Assembly: GCA_028712705.1 (NCBI GenBank)
Contig: JAQTPP010000006.1
Coordinates: forward strand, 1 to 40,284
DNA: 40,284 nt
Origin: Candidatus Daviesbacteria bacterium
GTDB taxonomy: Bacteria; Patescibacteriota; Microgenomatia; Daviesbacterales; UBA10151
Direction of reading: 5' to 3'
Shown: positions 15,934 to 23,648 of the stretch, one piece after another
Layout: each line of letters opens with the position of its first letter
How positions within the stretch are numbered: the first letter of the stretch is position 1
Program-made: the position numbers and the translations under genes
The notes under the pieces: model-generated
Told to the model about the DNA's origin: nothing
Seen by the model: only the letters and a program-made list of their open reading frames with translations
The model's database searches: none

Positions 15934-17013
15934 ATGAATAACATTCCTTATCTTTTAGCCCTACATTCTATAGATGGCCTGGGGCCGGTCAGGCTCAAAG
16001 CAGTTTTGGATTATTTTAAGGATCCAAAGGTAGCCTGGGAAGCAGACGCAGAAGAGATTAGAAAAATTGGAATACCTCAGAGTGTGGTTGATCTTTTAGT
16101 GGAGATAAGGAAAAAATTAGACCCGGAAATTTATGCCGAAGAAATTGCTCAGAGCGGCATCAAATGGATCATTATTTTTGATGAGAATTATCCCAAACTA
16201 CTTGCGGAAATTTATGATCCGCCGATAGTTATTTATTACAAGGGAAAGCTGGATTTTGATGAAAAAGCTATTGGAGTTGTAGGGACTAGGAAAATAACAG
16301 GTTACGGTAAGGTAGTGACTGAACAATTTACCAGAGGGTTGGTTCAAGCAGGGTTCACTATTGTCTCAGGGTTGGCCCGGGGAGTAGATAGCCAGGCGCA
16401 TTTGACTACTATTTCTGAGGGCGGACAGACAATTGCGGTTTTGGGAGGCGGGTTAAATAATATCTTCCCTTCGGAAAACAGAGGACTGGCTGCGAAAATC
16501 GCCGGAGGCTTTGGGGCAGTTATCTCGGAATTCCCTCCGGATAGTCCATCCTTACCGGGGAATTTTCCTGCCAGGAATAGGATTATTTCCGGTTTATCCC
16601 TGGGGGTTTTGGTGATTGAAGCAGCGGAAGATTCAGGGTCGCTTATTACAGCAAGATCGGCTTTGGAGCAGGGTCGGGAAGTTTTCGCCGTGCCTGGTCC
16701 GGTTACCTCAAATTTATCCAAAGGCCCGATTGGGCTTATACAAAACGGTGCTATGGCTGTATTTAGCGTAGATGAAGTTTTGGAACAGTTAGGGATTAAT
16801 CAAGTTCAAAATGTAAAGTTCAAAGTGCAAACTGAGAATCTTTCAGAAGAAGAAAAGAAGATTTTGGGTGTCCTGGAGAATGAAGATATGCATATTGATG
16901 AAATCGGAAGATTAGTAAATTTTGATTCGCCAAAAATTTCAGCACTTCTTTTAAGAATGGAAATCTCGGGACTTGTTCAAAACATGGGTGCTGGGATATA
17001 CTGCAAGAAGTGA
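15934..17013 (+). CDS. dprA: DNA-processing protein DprA
   Basis: VGTRKITGYGK, TIVSGLARGVDSQAH, SEFPP, FPARNRIISGLSLGVLVIEAAEDSGSLITA. Confidence 0.96.
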   Translation: MNNIPYLLALHSIDGLGPVRLKAVLDYFKDPKVAWEADAEEIRKIGIPQSVVDLLVEIRKKLDPEIYAEEIAQSGIKWIIIFDENYPKLLAEIYDPPIVIYYKGKLDFDEKAIGVVGTRKITGYGKVVTEQFTRGLVQAGFTIVSGLARGVDSQAHLTTISEGGQTIAVLGGGLNNIFPSENRGLAAKIAGGFGAVISEFPPDSPSLPGNFPARNRIISGLSLGVLVIEAAEDSGSLITARSALEQGREVFAVPGPVTSNLSKGPIGLIQNGAMAVFSVDEVLEQLGINQVQNVKFKVQTENLSEEEKKILGVLENEDMHIDEIGRLVNFDSPKISALLLRMEISGLVQNMGAGIYCKK

Positions 17014-17369
17014 CCAACCTTAAGTTAACCCTATTTGTTACTACATTAATTGTTATAGTTTTAACAGGTTTCGCGACTATCTATTTTTTTAACGGTTTCG
17101 AACAGAAGGTGACTCCTAAAAGCGAAATTGATACTGCTATAAATCAAGCAAATTTTTTGTATCGTCAAAGAAAAGCATCGAGCGAAGATTTTTCAACCGG
17201 TCCTTGCCTTTCAAATGCCTTAATGCCCGGTTGGGTTGTAGATATTGTTCACAGCCCCAGACTATCAATCGACGATTTGCCGGAGAATCAGTGTCCCGCA
17301 TACATCGAGGGTAAAGCTTCGCACTTTGTTGAATTGGATACGGAGGGGAATTTAGTAAGAGTCAGATGA
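17010..17369 (+). CDS. hypothetical secreted/membrane-anchored protein (119 aa)
   Basis: N-terminal TM; GTG start overlapping the dprA stop by 4 nt. Confidence 0.65.
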   Translation: MTNLKLTLFVTTLIVIVLTGFATIYFFNGFEQKVTPKSEIDTAINQANFLYRQRKASSEDFSTGPCLSNALMPGWVVDIVHSPRLSIDDLPENQCPAYIEGKASHFVELDTEGNLVRVR

Positions 17370-17372
17370 GTT

Positions 17373-19877
17373 ATGAAATATTTATCAGCGCCAATCCAAA
17401 TATTTAAATTCTGGTATCCGGAAAGCATCGCTTTTTTTATTAGAACATGGAAAAATTTAATACTTTTCCTGGAGGAAGATTTAGCAGTGGGACTAATGTG
17501 GAGATTGCTCTTTGCCCCGCTTTTTCATGATACATCAGTTGTTGGTAGAATTTTGAGTTTTATCTTTCGGGTGGGGCGGATTTTGATTGGACTGTTTGCC
17601 TTTTTAATTGCCACAATAAGTTTACTTGCAGTTGGCGGATACTGGTTGATTCTGCCTGTGTTGGCTGTTTTTGATACCCCGCAGATTTTAAGCAGATGTT
17701 TATTTTTGAGCGGGTTGGGGCTTTTTGCGATAAATATAGTTTCTCACCCCCATAAGAAAATTTGGCAAGTTCAGGAAAAAGATCTCTGGCAAGCTTCCAG
17801 AATAAAAAAGAAAGACTTAAATTTTAAAAAGCTTCTGACAGACCGGGAAGTTATAGATTTGTTGTCGAACTTAGAGATTCAATTTAATAGTCTGCCTTCT
17901 TTTGAAATAACCGATATAAATACGGTAGTAAAGAAAGCATACGAGCTCGGAAGAGAAAGTGAAAGTTTGTATTTAGGCCCCCGCCATTTTTTTGTAGCCA
18001 CCCTCGGGGAAATTCCCAATATCGATGCCAGTTTAGCTAGGTTAGAGTTAACGATTGATGATTTTAAACAGGCGCTGATTTATTTGGAAAAGAAAAAGAA
18101 CATCTGGAGACGGGTATATATTTGGGATGAAGATTTCACTGTTCATCATCTGAAAGGCATAAACAGAGGATGGTTAGGAGCGCCGACGCCTAATTTGGAT
18201 TTGGTAGGTGAGGATTTAACAAAGCAGGCGGCTTCAAAATTTTTCCCTGATTTAATTCGGGAGAATGGCGCGCTGAATGATATAGTTAATATTTTATCTC
18301 AACAGACCGGCATGAATGTTATCTTAGTCGGTGCTCCCGGTTCCGGCAAAACAACGACGCTTCGGCATTTAGCTAAACAGATAGCCACAGGAGATGCGCC
18401 AAGCGCTTTGGCTACAAAAAGGATAGTTTTGCTGGATCTCCCAAAACTTTTATCAGGGATTAAGTCGCAGGGTGATTTGGCAGATCGGGTGAAGGTAATT
18501 TTTGAGGAGGTAGGATTTGCTCAGAATGTCATTATTGCTATAGAAGAAATTCATGAACTGGGTATGGGTGAGGCAGGCGGCAGTCTGAATTTGTATTCCC
18601 TGATGCAACCATATTTGGAATCGGATACCTTTCAGTTTATCGGTACAACAGAGGCGGGAAATTACAGCCGGATTTTAGAAAAAAATGGTTCTTTTGCCAG
18701 GCTTTTTAGAAAAATTGAACTTTCTCCTGCCACTGATCAGGACACTTTAGCCATTCTGGAATACCGCGCTATAGAGGCTGAAAGAAAAGACAAAGTGAAA
18801 GTTACTTTTATAGCCATTAAGACTGCAGTGGCGCTTTCCCAAAAATTAATTCATGACAGGGTTTTACCTGATTCCGCTATTGCTGTTTTAAAGGAGGCGC
18901 TGACCCAATCTATTAATAAATGGGTGACAAAAGAAGTTATCAGAAGGGTTATTTCTTCAAGGGTAAAAGTGCCTTTGACAGAAGTTGGCAATGCCGATAA
19001 GACTAAATTGTTGAATTTAGAAGAGGAAATTCACGAAAGAATGATAGACCAGGAGCCGGCAGTTAAAGCTGTAGCTGATACTTTGAGGCGGTCTGTTACC
19101 GGTCTCAGGGAAGAAGCCAGGCCAATCGGGTCATTCCTTTTTGTCGGTCCTACCGGGGTTGGTAAAACTGAGTTGGCTAAAACTTTGGCCCGGATATATT
19201 TTAAAACAGAGGGGGCATATGTACGGTTTGATATGTCGGAGTACCAAACTCAGCAGTCAGTAAACAGGTTAATCGGCGGATCGGGAGAGGAAGGGCAGTT
19301 GACAGAAGCTATAAGGCAAAGACCCTATTCTTTGCTGCTTTTGGATGAATTTGAAAAAGCAGATCCCAAAATTTTAACTTTATTCTTACAAGTTTTGGAG
19401 GATGGTAGGCTAACTGATGCAAGCGGACTGACAGTGGATTTTACCAATACCATTATTATTGCTACCTCAAATGCCGGTAGTTTAATTATTGCAGAAGGTT
19501 TGAAATTGGGAAAAAGTTTGGAGGAAATCAACAAGCAAGTTAACAATGAATTGCTGACAATTTTTAAGCCGGAACTCGTCAATCGTTTTGATAAAGTTGT
19601 TTTATTTAAACCGCTCTCTCCGGAGGATTTGCAAAAAATTGTAACAATAAAGCTGACCGGCTTGCAAGCTCAGATGAAGGAAAAAGGATATTTGGTAGAA
19701 TTTGATCCAGGCTTGGTGGTGGAATTTGCCAAGAGAGGATTTGACCCCGTACTGGGAGCAAGACCCTTACGTCGTCTGCTCCAGGATACCTTGGAAGCCA
19801 AACTTTCCAGATTAATTTTGGAAAATAAACTGATTAAAGGCCAGCCATTTAGGGCAGGAATTGATTTACTGGCCTAG
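17373..19877 (+). CDS. membrane-anchored double-AAA+ Clp-type ATPase
   Basis: Hydrophobic N-terminus; Walker A GAPGSGKTTTLRHL and GPTGVGKTELAKTLA; LLLLDEFEKADPKILTLFLQVLEDGRLTD; C-terminal D2-small domain. Confidence 0.9.
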   Translation: MKYLSAPIQIFKFWYPESIAFFIRTWKNLILFLEEDLAVGLMWRLLFAPLFHDTSVVGRILSFIFRVGRILIGLFAFLIATISLLAVGGYWLILPVLAVFDTPQILSRCLFLSGLGLFAINIVSHPHKKIWQVQEKDLWQASRIKKKDLNFKKLLTDREVIDLLSNLEIQFNSLPSFEITDINTVVKKAYELGRESESLYLGPRHFFVATLGEIPNIDASLARLELTIDDFKQALIYLEKKKNIWRRVYIWDEDFTVHHLKGINRGWLGAPTPNLDLVGEDLTKQAASKFFPDLIRENGALNDIVNILSQQTGMNVILVGAPGSGKTTTLRHLAKQIATGDAPSALATKRIVLLDLPKLLSGIKSQGDLADRVKVIFEEVGFAQNVIIAIEEIHELGMGEAGGSLNLYSLMQPYLESDTFQFIGTTEAGNYSRILEKNGSFARLFRKIELSPATDQDTLAILEYRAIEAERKDKVKVTFIAIKTAVALSQKLIHDRVLPDSAIAVLKEALTQSINKWVTKEVIRRVISSRVKVPLTEVGNADKTKLLNLEEEIHERMIDQEPAVKAVADTLRRSVTGLREEARPIGSFLFVGPTGVGKTELAKTLARIYFKTEGAYVRFDMSEYQTQQSVNRLIGGSGEEGQLTEAIRQRPYSLLLLDEFEKADPKILTLFLQVLEDGRLTDASGLTVDFTNTIIIATSNAGSLIIAEGLKLGKSLEEINKQVNNELLTIFKPELVNRFDKVVLFKPLSPEDLQKIVTIKLTGLQAQMKEKGYLVEFDPGLVVEFAKRGFDPVLGARPLRRLLQDTLEAKLSRLILENKLIKGQPFRAGIDLLA

Positions 19878-19886
19878 ACAATTATT

Positions 19887-19925
19887 GTATGTCAACTTGA
19901 CATACATATTTGATAAATGTATAAT
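19887..19925 (+). promoter_or_regulatory. TA promoter: TTGACA-N17-TATAAT with palindromic operator
   Basis: GTATGTCAA-C-TTGACATAC (19887-19905) overlaps TTGACA (19897-19902); TATAAT 19920-19925. Confidence 0.85.
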
Positions 19926-19933
19926 ACAAATAT

Positions 19934-20203
19934 ATGTTTAACACAGTATCGGCAAGACAGATTCAAAGAGAATATAAAAAGATTCTGCAAAGAGCTAATA
20001 AATCTGAAGAACCTATTATTGTAATGGCCAACAATAAGCCGCTTGGTGCGGTAGTGGGATTGGATATCTTAGAGAGATTGCAAATTGAAGCAGTACTAAA
20101 TCAAGCCCTAGAAGATTATAAAGCAGGAAAAACAAAGACCATCTCTACAAAGGAAGAGCTTGAGGCAGATTTTGAGGAGATGAGAAAAGAAGCAGGCTTT
20201 TAA
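19934..20203 (+). CDS. Phd/YefM-type antitoxin
   Basis: MFNTVSARQIQREYKKILQRANKSEEPIIVMANNKPLGAVVGLD. Confidence 0.85.
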   Translation: MFNTVSARQIQREYKKILQRANKSEEPIIVMANNKPLGAVVGLDILERLQIEAVLNQALEDYKAGKTKTISTKEELEADFEEMRKEAGF

Positions 20204-20206
20204 TCC

Positions 20207-20476
20207 ATGGTTACAATCTCGTATTCCCCAGGCTATTTTGCCGCGAGAAAGAAGTTTTTAAAAAATAATAGTAAGCTGCTTGGTAAAACAATTAAAGCAA
20301 TATCCTTATTTGTAAAAAATCCTAAGCATCCAAGTCTTAATCTAGAGAAACTTAAAGGAACCAAAATTTGGACAATCAGAATTGATAAAGGTAATAGAGT
20401 TTTCTTTTACTGGATTGATGAGTCAAGAGCACTTTTTATTGATATTGGTAAACATGATAAATATCGAAGATATTAA
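20207..20476 (+). CDS. RelE/ParE-superfamily toxin
   Basis: LEKLKGTKIWTIRIDKGNRVFFYWIDESRALFIDIGKHDKYRRY; directly downstream of the antitoxin. Confidence 0.85.
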   Translation: MVTISYSPGYFAARKKFLKNNSKLLGKTIKAISLFVKNPKHPSLNLEKLKGTKIWTIRIDKGNRVFFYWIDESRALFIDIGKHDKYRRY

Positions 20477-20549
20477 TTCTAAAACGATTTAGAGATTCAT
20501 TTTGTTCACGATCGTGAAGATTTTGAATAGTGTATGATTAAATAGTCTT

Positions 20550-20921
20550 ATGAGGAAATGGATTTTTATTTTTTTGGTAATGTTATTAATCCCGGCAAAT
20601 GTTTATGCTACTGCTACATTAAATGACATAAATCAAAAAGTTTGTAGCAGGTTTGAGGGGGATATGGTGAAGTTGGCGGCAATTATGGAAGAGCTGCGAA
20701 GAAGGAACGGAATTACAGAAACCAGAGTGGCATTCGGAGGAGTAGATACGCAAATAAAATCTGCTGATTATCAGGTTACTTATGCTGCAGAAGCGCTAGC
20801 CTTTCAGCGGGCCCAAAAATATTCATCAAAAAATCAGTTAAGAAACAGTTTAGAAGTTTTAAAAAATAAAATCTTAAGAGCTAAAAATGAGGTAGGAAAA
20901 GCACTAAACAATGCGCAGTAA
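20550..20921 (+). CDS. hypothetical secreted protein (123 aa)
   Basis: N-terminal signal-like peptide. Confidence 0.6.
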   Translation: MRKWIFIFLVMLLIPANVYATATLNDINQKVCSRFEGDMVKLAAIMEELRRRNGITETRVAFGGVDTQIKSADYQVTYAAEALAFQRAQKYSSKNQLRNSLEVLKNKILRAKNEVGKALNNAQ

Positions 20922-21177
20922 AAATAAAAGCATACTTATTACAATTGGGTTAATTCTGTTGCTGATAGTTATATCATTTGTGATTTTTAAATATGCAACT
21001 AAAAAAGATCTTTCTTTGGCAGATCCCCGGGCGAAAAATATAACTGGTCAGTCAACTCCTGTGCCCTTAACCCCTTCATATAACCCTCCTCAAGAGGTTA
21101 AATATGACAGCGCTACCGATTTAAAAAAAGAATTGGATTCAATTGATCCGCAACTTTTGGAAAGCGACTTCGAATAA
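20911..21177 (+). CDS. hypothetical single-TM protein (88 aa)
   Basis: N-terminal TM helix; overlaps the upstream ORF. Confidence 0.55.
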   Translation: MRSKNKSILITIGLILLLIVISFVIFKYATKKDLSLADPRAKNITGQSTPVPLTPSYNPPQEVKYDSATDLKKELDSIDPQLLESDFE

Positions 21178-21262
21178 CTCAAAATTGACAACCACCATAT
21201 AATAGTTCTTGCAAATGCATTAGATTCTTCGTTACACTCAGAACGACAGTAAAGGAAAATTT

Positions 21263-23401
21263 ATGAACAATCTTGTTGTAGTAGAAAGTCCGACTAAAGC
21301 CAGGACTCTGCAGAAGTTTTTGGGTAGCAAATATCAAATTGAGGCTTCAATGGGACATGTCAGGGATTTGCCTAAAAGCGAGCTAGGTGTAGATGTGGAC
21401 AAGGATTTTGAGCCTCAATATATTATTCCAAGAGATAAGAAAAAAAGGGTTAATGAATTAAAAAAAGCGGCTAAAGGTATAAATACTCTTTGGCTGGCCA
21501 CAGATCCGGATCGCGAGGGTGAAGCCATTGCTTGGCATTTGGCCGGTGTTCTGGGTGAAGATAAATCCACTAAACGCGTAGTTTTTCATGAAATTACTGA
21601 AAGCGCTATCAAAGAAGCTTTTGAAAATCCTAAGGAAATAGATATTAAACTGGTGGATGCCCAACAGGCAAGAAGGGTCCTGGATAGGTTGGTAGGTTAT
21701 AAACTTTCCCCTTTGCTTTGGGAAAAGGTGAAGAAAGGGTTATCTGCCGGTCGGGTCCAATCGGTGGCTCTCCGGCTGATAGTTGAGAGAGAAAGAGAAG
21801 TACTGGCTTTTAAGAATGAGGAATATTGGGTTATCGAGGCAGAATTATCTGCCGCGGATCCTGCCAGACGTCATCCTGGAGAGACACAAAGTGTCTCGAT
21901 AGGATCTGAAAGGAAAGATTCTATCGCGGAGTTTACCCTCGAGCGTAGCGAAGGGCTCCAGAATGACAAAAAAACTTTTGTAGCAGCTTTAATAGAAAAA
22001 GACGGTAAAAAGTTGGCTATCAAGAATAAAGAAGATACAGATGGGCATGTTAAAAATCTAAAGACTTGTGAATATGTAGTTTCCAAAGTTACCCAAAGAG
22101 AGGTTCGCCGTTTCCCTTATCCGCCTTTTACCACCTCCACTTTGCAGCAGGCAGCAGCCAACAGACTTGGAATGTCAGCTAAAAAGACCATGATGCTCTC
22201 CCAGGCTTTGTATGAACATGGCTTAATTACTTATATGAGAACGGATTCGGTTAATTTGTCTGCTCAGGCGATTACGGCAGTGCGAAGCTACATTGAGAGC
22301 TCCATTGGCAAAGCTTATTTGCCAAAAGTTCCCAGAATTTTCAAATCCAAATCAAGAAACGCCCAGGAGGCCCATGAAGCGATTAGGCCGACAGATGTAC
22401 GCACACAAGGCCTGGCCTTGCGAGGCAAAGGAGATTTCAACAAAGATCATATCCGGCTTTATGAGTTGATTTGGAAAAGATTTGTGGCTTGCCAAATGAA
22501 TGAGGCAGTCATGGATCAAACTGCGGTGGATGTTAAGGCATTTCAGTCCACCTCGGAGGAGTCTCCCTCGGCTACGCCCGGGACAAGAAAGCCCACCTCC
22601 GGGGTGTATACGCTTCGTGCAACCGGCAGTATTGTCAAATTTGACGGGTGGTTAAAACTTTATGGCAAAGATATAGAGGAAGACGGTGATGAGGCAAAAC
22701 AAGCATTGCCTAAAATGTCGGAAAATCAACAATTACATCTTATTGAGCTTTTGCCAAGTCAGCATTTTACGCAGCCGCCCCCGAGATATACAGAAGCTTC
22801 CCTGATCAAGAAATTAGAAGAACTGGGAATTGGTCGCCCTTCAACCTATGCACCTATTTTATCGACTATACAAGAGCGATTTTATGTGGAAAAAATAGAG
22901 CGAAAGTTTATCCCAACTACTTTGGGAATAACAGTAACTGATTTTTTGATGAAATATTTTGCTGATATCATTGATTATGCTTTTACCGCCAGGATGGAAG
23001 ATGAGCTGGACGAGATAGCAAGGGGGGAAAGGGAGTGGAAACCGACAATCAGGACTTTTTACGAACCATTTGAGAAAAAACTTGAGCTGGTTGAAAGAAC
23101 TGCCCAGAAAGTTAAAATGGAAGTGCAATTTGCAGGAAAGAAGTGTCCCGAATGTGGTAAAGAATTGATTGTGAGAATAGGTAAGTTTGGCAAGTTTTTG
23201 GCTTGCAGCGGGTTTCCAGATTGTAAACATACGGAAGGCTTGGAAGAGAAAGTTAATGCTAAGTGTTCCCTGGATGGAGGCGATATTGTCATAAGACACA
23301 CCCGCCGCGGCAAGACTTTTTACGGTTGTAAAAACTGGCCTGTATGCAAATTTGCTTCCTGGACAAAACCCAAGTCTTCAGTTCCAGAATTGATTAAATA
23401 G
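21263..23401 (+). CDS. topA: DNA topoisomerase I
   Basis: LVVVESPTKARTL, DPDREGEAIAWH, ITYMRTDSVNLS, C-terminal zinc-finger motifs CPECGKELIVRIGKFGKFLACSGFPDCKHT. Confidence 0.97.
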   Translation: MNNLVVVESPTKARTLQKFLGSKYQIEASMGHVRDLPKSELGVDVDKDFEPQYIIPRDKKKRVNELKKAAKGINTLWLATDPDREGEAIAWHLAGVLGEDKSTKRVVFHEITESAIKEAFENPKEIDIKLVDAQQARRVLDRLVGYKLSPLLWEKVKKGLSAGRVQSVALRLIVEREREVLAFKNEEYWVIEAELSAADPARRHPGETQSVSIGSERKDSIAEFTLERSEGLQNDKKTFVAALIEKDGKKLAIKNKEDTDGHVKNLKTCEYVVSKVTQREVRRFPYPPFTTSTLQQAAANRLGMSAKKTMMLSQALYEHGLITYMRTDSVNLSAQAITAVRSYIESSIGKAYLPKVPRIFKSKSRNAQEAHEAIRPTDVRTQGLALRGKGDFNKDHIRLYELIWKRFVACQMNEAVMDQTAVDVKAFQSTSEESPSATPGTRKPTSGVYTLRATGSIVKFDGWLKLYGKDIEEDGDEAKQALPKMSENQQLHLIELLPSQHFTQPPPRYTEASLIKKLEELGIGRPSTYAPILSTIQERFYVEKIERKFIPTTLGITVTDFLMKYFADIIDYAFTARMEDELDEIARGEREWKPTIRTFYEPFEKKLELVERTAQKVKMEVQFAGKKCPECGKELIVRIGKFGKFLACSGFPDCKHTEGLEEKVNAKCSLDGGDIVIRHTRRGKTFYGCKNWPVCKFASWTKPKSSVPELIK
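21870..21967. repeat. 98-bp multi-hairpin palindromic element inside topA
   Basis: Ends GTCATCCTGGAG/CTCCAGAATGAC (one mismatch); internal hairpins GAGACAC-AAA-GTGTCTC, GATAGGATCT/AGATTCTATC, CCCTCG..CGAAGGG. Confidence 0.85.
22546..22606. repeat. second palindromic, GC-rich insert inside topA
   Basis: GTCCACCTCGGAGGAGTCTCCCTCGGCTACGCCCGGGACAAGAAAGCCCACCTCCGGGGTGT; encodes the atypical linker STSEESPSATPGTRKPTSG. Confidence 0.65.
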
Positions 23402-23406
23402 TAAAC

Positions 23407-23545
23407 AGCTCGTCACATTACAAAAAATCGTTCGCACGCTAGTGTCGTTGCTCGCTTGTGAGAATTTTGTGGTTACCAGATTCAATGTTATTTGAGTAAT
23501 CCTGCACAAAATCCTCAACATTTTTTGTTTACTTGTGACTTCGCT
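23407..23545. repeat. 139-bp palindromic element, copy 1
   Basis: AGCTCGTCACATTACAAAAAATCGTTCGCACGCTAGTGTCGTTGCTCGCTTGTG...AACATTTTTTGTTTACTTGTGACTTCGCT; shared with 39359-39497. Confidence 0.92.
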
Positions 23546-23571
23546 GTTTTGCATTCCGTAATACTTGCTAC

Positions 23572-23608
23572 TTGATACATAATACAAATTTTGGTATTAT
23601 ATTGAGGG
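23572..23608 (+). promoter_or_regulatory. pyrG promoter with predicted GGGC transcription start
   Basis: TTGATA (23572-23577)-N17-TATTAT (23595-23600); GGGCC at 23606-23610. Confidence 0.6.
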
Positions 23609-23648
23609 CCTCAAAAATACCTCATATTTAGACGGATTCCCCAATAAA

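Noticed and set aside
22420-22440. AAGGCCTGGCCTTGCGAGGC as a third topA insertion
   Set aside because: Short palindrome in a region of normal length compared with typical TopA; no convincing extra residues.
22859-23313. Overlapping minus-strand ORFs within topA (and similar antisense ORFs elsewhere in the track)
   Set aside because: Lie opposite strongly conserved coding sequence with no promoter or domain evidence; spurious.
23407-23545. 139-bp repeats as CRISPR repeats
   Set aside because: Only isolated copies far apart; no repeat-spacer array and no cas operon. The Cas2-like domain at 9176 is part of a PaaX-type regulator.
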